64,000 nucleotides of DNA from Actinoplanes solisilvae (GTDB lineage: Bacteria > Actinomycetota > Actinomycetes > Mycobacteriales > Micromonosporaceae). Within the stretch, counting starts at the first letter, position 1, and each line of letters opens with the position of its first letter. The stretch is from positions 248,001 through 312,000 of the forward strand of contig NZ_RJAC01000007.1 of assembly GCF_003999975.1 (NCBI RefSeq). Reading direction: 5' to 3'. The translations under genes were made by a program, and so were the position numbers. This document shows positions 40,471-50,096 of the stretch, piece after piece. The notes beneath the pieces are model-generated. The model saw nothing but the letters and a program-made list of their open reading frames with translations. It made no database searches and was not told the DNA's origin.

Positions 40471-41232
40471 TCAGGGCTTGCGGGCCACCGCTGCGAACTC
40501 GTCGGTCTCGCGGAGGTCGGCGCCGGGGGCGGGGCGCCAGCGGGCGCACGGAACCAGGCCCGGGTCGATCACCTCGAGCCCCTCCAGGAATCGGGCCAGC
40601 TGGTCAGGGTGGCGCAGGTGGTAGGACAGGGGTGCGTTCGCGTTCCAGACGCCGATCGCTGCTTCGAAGGCCGGGCCGTCGAGCACGTTGGTGCCGTCGG
40701 CGGTTACCAGATAGCTGCCGGAGGGCAGCGGGGCCAGCAGGCCACGGACGATCGACACCGCCTCGTCCAGGTCGGGGATGTGGCCGAGGATGTTGGTCAG
40801 GATCAGGGCTACCGGGCGGTCGAGGTCGAGGCCCGAGGAGGCGATGATCGAGCCGGGCTCGCGCAGGTCGGCGTCGAGGTAGACGGCCTCGCCGGTCAGG
40901 ACCGCGTGGGCGTGGGCCAGCACGAGCGGGTCGTTGTCGACGTAGACGACCTGGGCGTCGGGGGCCACGGCGCGGGCGATCTGATGGGTGTGCTCGGCCG
41001 AGGGGATGCCCGTGCCGACGTCGAGGAACTGGCGTACGCCCGCCTCGGCGGCCAGGAACGTGACGGCGCGTTTGAGGAAGGCGCGCGACCCGCGCGCGAC
41101 GGTGACGATATCGGGATAGAACTTCGCGAAGTCGTCACCGGCCGCGCGGTCGGCGTCGAAGTGGTCGGTGCCGCCGAGCCAGTAGTTCCAGACTCGGGCG
41201 GAATGGGGGACACCGGTGTCGAGCTCGGTCAT
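40471..41232 (-). CDS. SAM-dependent methyltransferase, DUF574 (Methyltransf_19)
   Basis: 253 residues. The start PHSARVWNYWLGGTDHFDAD and RQFLDVGTGIPSAEHTHQIA are diagnostic of this actinobacterial family, which has many paralogues per genome. VVYVDNDPLVLAHA is the acidic SAM-ribose contact. Substrates are unknown for most members. It starts 44 bases downstream of the ABC permease on the same strand and could be cotranscribed with the efflux cassette. Confidence 0.9.
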   Translation of the reverse strand: MTELDTGVPHSARVWNYWLGGTDHFDADRAAGDDFAKFYPDIVTVARGSRAFLKRAVTFLAAEAGVRQFLDVGTGIPSAEHTHQIARAVAPDAQVVYVDNDPLVLAHAHAVLTGEAVYLDADLREPGSIIASSGLDLDRPVALILTNILGHIPDLDEAVSIVRGLLAPLPSGSYLVTADGTNVLDGPAFEAAIGVWNANAPLSYHLRHPDQLARFLEGLEVIDPGLVPCARWRPAPGADLRETDEFAAVARKP

Positions 41233-41276
41233 CCCGTGAGTCTAGTTAGGACATAGCCGAGCCTCAATGGAAACGA

Positions 41277-42551
41277 TCAGGCGCGCATGACCGTCGCGAT
41301 CGGGATGCCGGCGGCGCGCAGGGCAGGGATGAAGCCGCCCAGGATGCCGGCGATCAGGCCCGCGATGATGCCGGCCACGCCCGCCTCCCACGGGAACTGG
41401 ACGTCGCGCAGCAGCGGCTGGGAGTTGCCGACCACCATCGTCACGACCTTGAGGGCCGCGATGCTGACCCCGATCGCCGCGGCCGCCGTGAACAGCCCGG
41501 TCAGCAACGTCTCGGCCAGCACGATGCCGGCCAGCAGCGAGCGTGGCGTGCCGACCGCCCGGCGCAGAGCGAACTCCTCGACCCGCTCGCCGACCGTGGC
41601 CAGGCCGACGTTGAGGATGCCGGCGACGCCGATCAGCAGCACGAGCCCGGCCATCGCGAAGAAGATCAGCCGCATCAGGGAGAGCTGCTTCTCCTGCTCC
41701 TTGCGCGATTCCACGGTGTTGACGTACACCTCGTTGCCCAGCGCCTTGAGCTTCGCGCTGAGCACCTGCTCGACCGGGGAGCCGGGCGACATCATCAGGC
41801 GCAGTTCGCCGCCGGTGTTCGGGTCGGCCAGTTTCGAGGTGGGCAGCCACGTCGTGAGCTCGTCGATGCGTACATAGGCGCGGGGTTGATAGTCGCCGTC
41901 GTCGACGACGCCGACGAACTGGGGCGTGACGTTGGCCGCGGCGCCGCCGACGCGCATCTCGGCCGGCACGCGGTAGCGGTCGAACGCCTTGGCCGCCTCC
42001 TGGTTGAGCACCAGTTTGGGCGCCATCGACGGCACGGTCGAGAAGTCGAGCCAGCGCCCCGATTCGAGCCGGAACGGCCGGAACTGGCGTACGTCACCGG
42101 TGAGCGCGGTCAAGCGGACCTCGACGGCCTGCCCCTTGGTGCCGGACGCCTCCTGGCAGCCGTTCTGGTCGCAGACGACCGCCGAGCCCCAGTCCTGGTC
42201 GATCGGGGCCGCGTTCGGGTTGACCGGCAGCACGCCGGGTTCGCCGACGATGCCGCTCACGCCGAGCATCGCCACCGCGTCGGAGCGGCCCTTCACCGTC
42301 GAGACCACCGCATCGGCCGCCGACTGCTGCGTCGGCACGTCCATCACGCGCGTGCCGTCGTACCCCGCCTGCAGTTCCAGGTCGGCCAGCAGCGCGCGTT
42401 CGGCGATGCTGGCGCCGGCCTGCACCACGACGACCGCGAGCACCCCCAGGAACAGGCTGATCATCGACAGCAGGGTGCGCAGCTTGCGGGCGCGGATGCC
42501 CTGGATGCCGATGATCATCGAGGACCGGAACCGCCCGGAGAGCCGTCTCAT
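41277..42551 (-). CDS. MacB-like ABC permease (FtsX fold)
   Basis: 424 residues. The layout is an N-terminal helix (KLRTLLSMISLFLGVLAVVV), an extracytoplasmic domain of about 230 residues, and three C-terminal helices including FALRRAVGTPRSLLAGIVLA, the FtsX/MacB pattern. It moves substrate from the membrane outward with mechanical force from its ATPase partner. Start ATG at 42551 overlaps the ATPase stop. Confidence 0.9.
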   Translation of the reverse strand: MRRLSGRFRSSMIIGIQGIRARKLRTLLSMISLFLGVLAVVVVQAGASIAERALLADLELQAGYDGTRVMDVPTQQSAADAVVSTVKGRSDAVAMLGVSGIVGEPGVLPVNPNAAPIDQDWGSAVVCDQNGCQEASGTKGQAVEVRLTALTGDVRQFRPFRLESGRWLDFSTVPSMAPKLVLNQEAAKAFDRYRVPAEMRVGGAAANVTPQFVGVVDDGDYQPRAYVRIDELTTWLPTSKLADPNTGGELRLMMSPGSPVEQVLSAKLKALGNEVYVNTVESRKEQEKQLSLMRLIFFAMAGLVLLIGVAGILNVGLATVGERVEEFALRRAVGTPRSLLAGIVLAETLLTGLFTAAAAIGVSIAALKVVTMVVGNSQPLLRDVQFPWEAGVAGIIAGLIAGILGGFIPALRAAGIPIATVMRA

Positions 42552-43240
42552 CGCACCATCACCCGCTCGCTCAGCACGCCGTCGACCAGGTCGTGGATGC
42601 GTCCCATCCGGGCCGCGTGGTCCCGGTCGTGCGTCACCAGGATCAACCCGCATCCCCGATGGGTCGCTGACAGCAGGGCGTCGATCACGAGCGTTCCCGT
42701 CTCGGTGTCCAGGGCCCCGGTCGGCTCGTCGGCGAGCAGAATCCGAGGATTCCGTACGAGGGCACGCGCGATCGCCACCCGCTGCTGCTCGCCACCCGAC
42801 ATGCGGGCCGGGCGGTTCTTGGCCAGATGGGCGATGCCGACCTGGTCGAGCGCCTCCATCACCCGGGCCTTGCGTTGCCGGCGCGGCTGCCAGCCCTGCC
42901 CGTTGACCAGCGCCATGGCCACGTTCTGCGCCGCGGTCAGGTGTTTGAGCAGGAAGAACCGCTGGAACACGAAGCCGAAGTGGGAGCTGCGCAGCTTGGC
43001 CGCGCGCCGCTCGGGGAGCCGCGCGATCTCCTGCCCGTCGAGCCGGTAGCTGCCCGAGTCGGGCCGGTCGAACAGGCCGATGACGCTGAGCAGCGTGCTC
43101 TTGCCGGAACCGGAGCGCCCGACGATCGCCACGCTCTGCCCGGCATCGACGGTCAGGCCGACGCCGTCGAGGATCGTACGCGGCTGTTCCTGTCCTTTGA
43201 GGACCTTGGTGATGCCCTCGAGCTCGATCAGCGTGGTCAC
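42548..43240 (-). CDS. MacB-like ABC ATPase
   Basis: 230 residues from a GTG at 43240 that overlaps the adaptor stop. Walker A GRSGSGKSTLLS, signature RMSGGEQQRVAIARALV, Walker B ILLADEPTGALD and H-loop LVTHDRD are intact. It energises the permease encoded next. LolD/MacB subfamily by sequence. Confidence 0.93.
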   Translation of the reverse strand: MTTLIELEGITKVLKGQEQPRTILDGVGLTVDAGQSVAIVGRSGSGKSTLLSVIGLFDRPDSGSYRLDGQEIARLPERRAAKLRSSHFGFVFQRFFLLKHLTAAQNVAMALVNGQGWQPRRQRKARVMEALDQVGIAHLAKNRPARMSGGEQQRVAIARALVRNPRILLADEPTGALDTETGTLVIDALLSATHRGCGLILVTHDRDHAARMGRIHDLVDGVLSERVMVR

Positions 43241-44247
43241 CCGGCGCCGCCCTTGCCGTTCGGGCCGCCCTCGACGGGAGCGGCGGTGGGCAGATCGGGG
43301 CCAGGCACGGCGATCGTCTCGTCGCCCTTCAACCCCGATTTGATCTGTACGACCTTGCCGTCGCTGAGACCGAGCACCACGTCGACGGTCTTGCGCTGCT
43401 GGTCCTTCCCGACGATGTCGACCTTGCCCTTGCCCTGTACGCCCGCGACCGCCTCGACCGGCAGCACCATCGCCTTGGACGCCTTGGCCGTGACGACCTC
43501 GAGCGTCACCGACGCGCCGTTGATGAGCTTCACGCTCGACGTCGGGACGCACACCAGGCGCATGCCGGTGGCCTCGGAACCGCTGCTGCCCGTATTCGAG
43601 GTGTCGGAGACCGGCGGGGCGACGGGCGCGCCCGAGGAGCCTGTCCCCGGAGTCGGCGGAGTCGTCGGCGGCGGCTCCGGGATCGTGCCGGCCGGCAGGG
43701 CCGCGATCGTGCCCAACGCCGTACAGGAGAAAGGCCCTGGCCCGTTCTTGATCTGGGCGCGGACGTCGGTGACGGCGCCCGAGATGCGGTACGCCTGGGC
43801 GCTGTCGATCTCGGCGGTGATGCCGTAGCCCGCGTGCTTGGCCGAGACGATCGGCATGCCCTTCGTGACGTCCGACCGGTCGTCCATCAGCCGCCCGGCG
43901 AGGATCGAGTCCTTCGGGATCATGACCTTGCGCGGGTCGCCGTTGTCGTCGTACACCGTCGCCACCCATCGCGGCTTGGGCGCCGGCGCCGTCCCGGGCT
44001 TCTTGTCGAGGTAGCGCAGCTCGCCGTCGGCCGGCGCGACGATGCCGAACACCGGGTTGATCGTGACCGACCCGGAGAGGCTGATCTTGTTGCTGAGGTC
44101 CTGCCGCGTCGGCTTGACGGTCGTGAGGACCGTCCCGCGAGCCTCGAGCCCGGGCGTCGTGGGGGCCTCGCCCGACGAGTCGCACGCACAGAGCGCCGCG
44201 GCGATTATTACCGCCGTGCACAAGCCGGTCACCCTGCGTATATTCAC
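43237..44247 (-). CDS. Efflux adaptor lipoprotein (HlyD/MacA-like)
   Basis: 336 residues from a GTG at 44247. A signal with a lipobox-like end (AALCACDSS) suggests anchoring to the outer face of the membrane. The body has the adaptor layout: TVLTTVKPTRQDLSNKISLSG at the barrel start, a coiled or loop middle with a Pro/Thr linker, and a C-terminal VDVVLGLSDGKVVQIKSGLK barrel. In Gram-positives such proteins help MacB-type pumps capture substrates. The three genes overlap head to tail, so they form one operon. Confidence 0.8.
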   Translation of the reverse strand: MNIRRVTGLCTAVIIAAALCACDSSGEAPTTPGLEARGTVLTTVKPTRQDLSNKISLSGSVTINPVFGIVAPADGELRYLDKKPGTAPAPKPRWVATVYDDNGDPRKVMIPKDSILAGRLMDDRSDVTKGMPIVSAKHAGYGITAEIDSAQAYRISGAVTDVRAQIKNGPGPFSCTALGTIAALPAGTIPEPPPTTPPTPGTGSSGAPVAPPVSDTSNTGSSGSEATGMRLVCVPTSSVKLINGASVTLEVVTAKASKAMVLPVEAVAGVQGKGKVDIVGKDQQRKTVDVVLGLSDGKVVQIKSGLKGDETIAVPGPDLPTAAPVEGGPNGKGGAG

Positions 44248-44361
44248 GTGCTTCCCTTCGCCTGACCTCGCTCGGACGGCCGGGTGAGACCCGGCGCGGC
44301 AGAGGTTACAACGATCTCGCAAGCGTCGATGACCAGGATCGACTTCGGCAGCAGACCTTTT

Positions 44362-44378
44362 GGCGTTGTGCCAACGCC
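44362..44378. promoter_or_regulatory. Inverted repeat upstream of chemoreceptor gene
   Basis: GGCGTTG-TGC-CAACGCC, 28 bases before the chemoreceptor start in the divergent gap with the efflux operon. Possible operator. Confidence 0.4.
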
Positions 44379-44406
44379 GCGTCGACCGGGCCAATACCGT
44401 GAGCTG

Positions 44407-46005
44407 ATGGGGGCATGGTTGGGCGCGTTCGCGAATCTCGGGGTGCGGACGAAAATTCTCGGCGCGGTCGGGGTGGCGATCGCGGTGGCCGTGGTCGTCG
44501 GCACGGTCGGGCTGAGCGCGCTGAGCAAGTCGAGCGCCTCGGCCGAGACGATCTACTCCAGCAATGTCTCGGGGGTCAACGAGCTGGGTGACGTGCGGGC
44601 CAGTCTCGCTCAGGCGCGCCTCTCCGCGTCCAACTTCATGATCTCGCGCTCGGCCACGCTCAAGGCGAAGTACCGCGAGTCGTTCGACGGGCACTACCAG
44701 GAGCTGGTCAACTCGCTGGCTGCCTACCGCACCAGCCACCCGGCGGTGGAGGACGTGGCGATCGCCGAGCTGGGCGACGACTTCGTGATGTTCCGGCAGC
44801 TCATCGAGGACAAGCTCTTCCCGGCCGGCACCCGCAACGACCTCGCGGCCTGGCAGAAGATCCGGGATCAGGAGCTGGCCCCGCTCATGGAGGAGGTCGA
44901 GGGCGACCTCGTCGGCATGCGCGCGGCCGAGAACGCGGACGCCAAGGCCAATGCCGACATCGCCCGGTCCGGGTACGACTCGGGGCGGTGGATCTCTCTC
45001 GTGCTGCTGATCGCCGGCGCGGTGCTCGCGATCGCGCTCGGCGCGCTGGTCGCCCGGCAGATCGTGCGGTCGATGGCGAGGGTCCGCACGGTCTGCGAGG
45101 GCCTGGCCGACGGCGACCTCACCCGTACGGCCGGTCTGACCACCCGCGACGAGCCGGGGCGCATGGGGCAGGCGCTCGACACGGCGGTGACACGGCTGCG
45201 CGAGACGGTGATGACGATCGACAGTTCGGCGACCGCCCTGCGCGGCGCGTCGGACCGGATGTCGGGGGTCGCGAACGAGATCGCGGTGTCGGCCGACGCC
45301 TCGGCGTCGCAGGCCCAGCACGTGTCGCACGCGGCCGAGGAGATCTCCCGCAGCGTGGACGCGGTCGCGGCGGGCAGCGAGGAGATGGGCTCGGCGATCC
45401 GCGAGATCTCGCGCAACGCGGCCGAGGCGGCGCAGGTCGCCAGCGAGGCGGTCGGGCTCGCGTCGAGCACGTCGGCGACGATGACGAAGCTGGGGGAGTC
45501 GTCGGCCGAGATCGGCAACGTGGTCAAGGTGATCACCGCGATCGCCGAGCAGACGAACCTGCTGGCTTTGAACGCGACGATCGAGGCGGCGCGGGCGGGC
45601 GAGGCGGGCAAGGGCTTCGCCGTCGTCGCCAGCGAGGTCAAGGATCTGGCCCAGGAGACCGGGCGGGCCACGCTCGACATCTCGTCACGGGTCGAGACGA
45701 TCCAGGCCGACACCGGCGGGGCGGTCACGGCGATCGAGGAGATCAGCCGGGTGATCGCGCGGATCAGCGACTTCCAGACCACGATCGCGTCAGCGGTGGA
45801 GGAACAGACCGCGACGACGGCCGAGATGAACCGCAGCGTCGGAGAGGCGGCCCACGGTACGGGTGACATCTCGTCGAGCATCGTCGGGGTGGCCGACGCG
45901 GCGCGGCGCACGAGTGCCGGGATCGCGCAGTCGCAACAGGCGACGAGTGAGCTGGCGACGATGTCGACGGATCTCAACGCCCTCGTCGCGAAGTTCCGTT
46001 ACTGA
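44407..46005 (+). CDS. Methyl-accepting chemotaxis protein
   Basis: 532 residues from the ATG at 44407. One N-terminal transmembrane helix, an extracellular four-helix-bundle sensor (about residues 40-195), a second helix, a HAMP domain, and the cytoplasmic signalling coiled coil with the highly conserved hairpin tip (EQTNLLALNATIEAARAGEA). It would feed CheA/CheW. No che or flagellar gene is in the window, so it is a lone receptor here. The ribosome site is weak. Confidence 0.92.
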   Translation: MGAWLGAFANLGVRTKILGAVGVAIAVAVVVGTVGLSALSKSSASAETIYSSNVSGVNELGDVRASLAQARLSASNFMISRSATLKAKYRESFDGHYQELVNSLAAYRTSHPAVEDVAIAELGDDFVMFRQLIEDKLFPAGTRNDLAAWQKIRDQELAPLMEEVEGDLVGMRAAENADAKANADIARSGYDSGRWISLVLLIAGAVLAIALGALVARQIVRSMARVRTVCEGLADGDLTRTAGLTTRDEPGRMGQALDTAVTRLRETVMTIDSSATALRGASDRMSGVANEIAVSADASASQAQHVSHAAEEISRSVDAVAAGSEEMGSAIREISRNAAEAAQVASEAVGLASSTSATMTKLGESSAEIGNVVKVITAIAEQTNLLALNATIEAARAGEAGKGFAVVASEVKDLAQETGRATLDISSRVETIQADTGGAVTAIEEISRVIARISDFQTTIASAVEEQTATTAEMNRSVGEAAHGTGDISSSIVGVADAARRTSAGIAQSQQATSELATMSTDLNALVAKFRY

Positions 46006-46035
46006 TCCCCGCCCTCCCACGTGCGGGCGAGGATC
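46004..46035. terminator. Bidirectional hairpin between convergent genes
   Basis: GATCC...CGCCC pairs with GGGCG...GGATC with one unpaired base on each side, covering the 38-base gap between chemoreceptor and pectate lyase. Confidence 0.65.
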
Positions 46036-46043
46036 CGTACGCA

Positions 46044-47006
46044 TCAGATCTTGCCGGTGCCGGCCCCGGCGGTGACGGTAGCCTTGACGCGGTCGTTGGC
46101 CTCGGGGGTGTAGGAGTAGGGGATCGCCGCGACCGAAGCGCCGTTGCGGACCTGCTCGGTGCCCGAGTTGACCTTGTAGTTGTTGAGGACCTTGAGGTTG
46201 CCCGGAACCGAGTCGCCGGTCTGGGTCACCGTCGGGTTCTTCACGTTCTCGAAGTAGTTGCGCTCGACGAAGACGCCCGCGTTCATGGTGGACGCCACAC
46301 CGTACGACCCGATGTTGCTGTAGTAGTTGTTCAGCACGTGCACCGGGTTGGCGAAGCGCACGCGCGGATGACGCTGGCCGGTGCCCTCGAACCAGTTGTG
46401 CACATAGGTCACCCGCAGCTTCCCGATGTCCTGCGAGCCGTTGTCGTCACTGTGGCCGAGCAGCATCGACTTGTCGTGGTTGTGCAGCCGGTTCCACGAG
46501 ACGGTGATGAAGTCGGAGCCGCGCTTGATGTCGATCAGGCCGTCATAGCCGCTGGCCAGGTCGTTGTGGTCGATCCACACGTTTGTCGTGTTGGTCTGCA
46601 CGTTGATCGAGTCGTCGCCGGCGTTGCGGAACACCAGGTTACGCAGGATCACGTTGCGCACGCCGGACAGGTTGAGCCCGCCGCCGGTGATGCCCGAGCC
46701 GGAGCCGACACCGATCACGGTCTTGTTCGAGGCCACGTTGTACATGCCGGAGATCGAGATCAGACCCGAGACGCGTACGGTCTGTGACGTGCTCGAACTC
46801 AAGGCGGACTTGAGGGCCGACGCCGAGGTGACCGTCACGACGGTGCTCGACGAGCCGCCGGGCGTGCCGCCGTTGAGGCTGGCGTAACCGACCGGACTGC
46901 TCTCGGCGGCCGAGGCCTCGACCTGGCCGACGGTGAGCGTGCCGGCGATCATCACGACCGCGGCCGAGATCAGCGTGGTGCGCCGGCGGATTCTTGGTGC
47001 TTGCAT
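46044..47006 (-). CDS. Secreted PL1 pectate lyase
   Basis: 320 residues from the ATG at 47006, seven bases after GGAGG; a second ATG at 47012 is too close to that site. The signal peptide is cut after EASA. The PL1 beta-helix is clear: NVWIDHNDLASGYDGLIDIK with calcium-binding aspartates, FITVSWNRLHNHDKSMLLGH, and the catalytic Arg in RHPRVRFANPVHVLNNYY. It cleaves pectate by beta-elimination outside the cell. A consensus promoter and an AAGCGCTT operator lie upstream. Confidence 0.95.
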   Translation of the reverse strand: MQAPRIRRRTTLISAAVVMIAGTLTVGQVEASAAESSPVGYASLNGGTPGGSSSTVVTVTSASALKSALSSSTSQTVRVSGLISISGMYNVASNKTVIGVGSGSGITGGGLNLSGVRNVILRNLVFRNAGDDSINVQTNTTNVWIDHNDLASGYDGLIDIKRGSDFITVSWNRLHNHDKSMLLGHSDDNGSQDIGKLRVTYVHNWFEGTGQRHPRVRFANPVHVLNNYYSNIGSYGVASTMNAGVFVERNYFENVKNPTVTQTGDSVPGNLKVLNNYKVNSGTEQVRNGASVAAIPYSYTPEANDRVKATVTAGAGTGKI

Positions 47007-47112
47007 GGACATTCCTCCGTACGTGGGTCCGCGGTCATCGCCGCGGCGGGGATCCGCGGCTCTGGCCGCGGCGGGGGATGCGGACGCTGCGTGGCGCCGC
47101 TCGGAACTATCC

Positions 47113-47128
47113 AGGTAAGCGCTTACCT
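47113..47128. promoter_or_regulatory. AAGCGCTT LacI-type operator of pectate lyase
   Basis: AGGTAAGCGCTTACCT, a perfect 16-bp palindrome. Shares the GTAAGCGCTTAC core with half-sites of the operator at 26323-26350. It lies six bases after the -10 box, at the expected transcription start. Confidence 0.75.
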
Positions 47129-47134
47129 CGGCCG

Positions 47135-47163
47135 ACGATATGGCAGACATTTATGGGTGTCAA
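47135..47163 (-). promoter_or_regulatory. Consensus promoter of pectate lyase
   Basis: On the minus strand TTGACA (47163-47158), 17-base spacer, TATCGT (47140-47135). The -35 is a perfect match. Confidence 0.75.
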
Positions 47164-47192
47164 TGCCATTGATTTACGCCAATGCGAATTGC

Positions 47193-47208
47193 CTGCAAAC
47201 ATTTGCAG
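47193..47208. promoter_or_regulatory. Second palindrome upstream of pectate lyase
   Basis: CTGCAAACATTTGCAG: 7-bp arms with a 2-base centre, about 30 bases upstream of the -35 box. Fits an activator site; no candidate regulator is known. Confidence 0.45.
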
Positions 47209-47330
47209 GAAGATTCAACTAACCTTCTTTAACGGCGTGGTCAGCGCTTTGTGCCGGTGGCGTTCTCGGCTGTCGCGGCGGCGTTATCGGCTTTTACGCT
47301 CTTGGCTGCCGCGTTCCAGGCTGCCGCGTT

Positions 47331-48875
<1,545 letters not shown>

Positions 48876-48907
48876 GGTACGCGAGCCTCTTTCGGCGTAG
48901 AAAGATC

Positions 48908-48934
48908 GTTTGGACCCGCCGAGGACGGGGGTAA
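48908..48934 (+). promoter_or_regulatory. SigB-like promoter of hibernation factor
   Basis: GTTT (48908-48911), 17-base spacer, GGGTAA (48929-48934), 39 bases before the start. Confidence 0.6.
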
Positions 48935-48973
48935 GGGACTCCAGGTCAGATTGCACCGATTCGAGGAGATGTG

Positions 48974-49360
48974 ATGAGTGCTGTGACTGATCCCGCGACC
49001 GTCGCCCAGTGTCTGCGGGCCGGCGCCGGTTTCTCGCAGGGCGACCTGAACTGGCTCGCCGAGCAGTTCGTCACGCTCGACTCGCGCCTGGCCGGGTTCC
49101 ACGCCGACTCGACCGAGCTGGAGGTCTCGGTGAAGGACCGGGCCGCGCGCGGTCAGAAGGTCACGCTGGAGTGCTGGATCGCGGGCCGCGAGAAGATCGT
49201 CACGACCTCGACCGAGGAGGATCTGCACGCGGCGCTCAACGACGTGCGGGACGACCTGCGCCGCAAGCTGAACGACGCCAAGACCAAGCAGGAGCCGCGC
49301 CACAACCGGCACCTGCGTGAGCACGTGGAACCTTCGGAACTCGAGCCCGTGGAGCAGTAG
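48974..49360 (+). CDS. HPF/RaiA-like ribosome-associated factor
   Basis: 128 residues from the ATG at 48974, set by GAGGAG five bases upstream. The family pattern is present: helix LDSRLAGFHADSTELEVSVK, strand KVTLECWIAGREKIVTTST, then EDLHAALNDVRDDLRRKLND. Such proteins bind the 30S decoding centre and silence ribosomes in stress or stationary phase. It is the short form, without the C-terminal dimerisation domain of long HPF. The SigB-like promoter fits that role. Confidence 0.75.
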   Translation: MSAVTDPATVAQCLRAGAGFSQGDLNWLAEQFVTLDSRLAGFHADSTELEVSVKDRAARGQKVTLECWIAGREKIVTTSTEEDLHAALNDVRDDLRRKLNDAKTKQEPRHNRHLREHVEPSELEPVEQ

Positions 49361-49364
49361 CGGC

Positions 49365-50057
49365 TCAGCGTGGCCGGGCCAGGCCGAGGTCGTACGCGAC
49401 GATCGTGGCCTGGACCCGGTCACGGGCGCCCAGTTTGGGCAGCAGCGAGTTGACGTGCGCCTTGACCGTGCCGGCGCCGATGCCCAGCACCTCGCCGATC
49501 TCGGCGTTCGACCGGCCGGTGGCGATCTGGGTGAGCACATCCCGTTCGCGCGCCGTCAACCGGGCCAGGCGCGGGTCGTCGTCGCGGGCCGCGGTCAGCG
49601 TGCCGGTGGCGAACGCGTCGATCAGGCGCTTGGTCACGGCCGGGCTGAGCATGGCCTCGCCCGCGGCGACCGTGCGGATCGCGTCGACCAGCGAGGCGGG
49701 GTCGGCGTCCTTGAGCAGGAACCCCGACGCACCGGCGCGCAGGGCCTGAAAGACGTACGCGTCCTGGTGGAACGTGGTCAGCACGATCACGCGGGGCGGA
49801 TCGTCGCCGGCGGTCAGGTGGGCCGTGGCGGTCAAGCCGTCCATGCCGGGCATGCGCACGTCCATCAGCACGACGTCGGGGGCCGTGCGGCTGACCAGGT
49901 CGAGGGCCGCCGCGCCGTCGGGAGCCTCGCCCACGACTTCCAGGTCGGGCTGGGAACCGACGATGGCGCAGAGCCCGGCCCGGACCATCGCCTGGTCGTC
50001 CACGACGATCACACGGATTCCGATGACGGCACCTCCTGATCTGTGGATATCGCTCAT
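49365..50057 (-). CDS. NarL/FixJ response regulator; start ambiguous
   Basis: About 220-230 residues. Receiver domain with the acidic pocket (VIVVDDQAMVRAGL), phospho-Asp in VVLMDVRMPGMDGL and Lys in GFLLKDADP, then a LuxR HTH (LTARERDVLTQIATGRSNAE and TVKAHVNSLL). The coordinates use the ATG at 50057. A near-perfect ribosome site AGGAGGT (50031-50037) instead faces an ATC codon at 50022-50024, exactly where the family normally begins, so a rare ATC start or a mutated ATG is possible. The cognate kinase is not adjacent. Confidence 0.88.
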   Translation of the reverse strand: MSDIHRSGGAVIGIRVIVVDDQAMVRAGLCAIVGSQPDLEVVGEAPDGAAALDLVSRTAPDVVLMDVRMPGMDGLTATAHLTAGDDPPRVIVLTTFHQDAYVFQALRAGASGFLLKDADPASLVDAIRTVAAGEAMLSPAVTKRLIDAFATGTLTAARDDDPRLARLTARERDVLTQIATGRSNAEIGEVLGIGAGTVKAHVNSLLPKLGARDRVQATIVAYDLGLARPR

Positions 50058-50096
50058 GCTCTTGTGCGCGAGCATCGACAAGCGAGATCATCTTGC

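Larger units (their letters stand above)
47007..47330. other. Pectate lyase upstream region
   Basis: About 320 bases without a gene. From the lyase outward on the minus strand it holds the ribosome site, the LacI-type operator, a consensus promoter and a second palindrome. Beyond about 47262 it holds the repeat tail past the stop of the histidine kinase gene. Confidence 0.6.

Noticed and set aside
38596..44247. Biosynthetic gene cluster around the decarboxylase, methyltransferase and efflux genes
   Set aside because: No core synthase, carrier protein or precursor peptide is present; the genes are ordinary singly.
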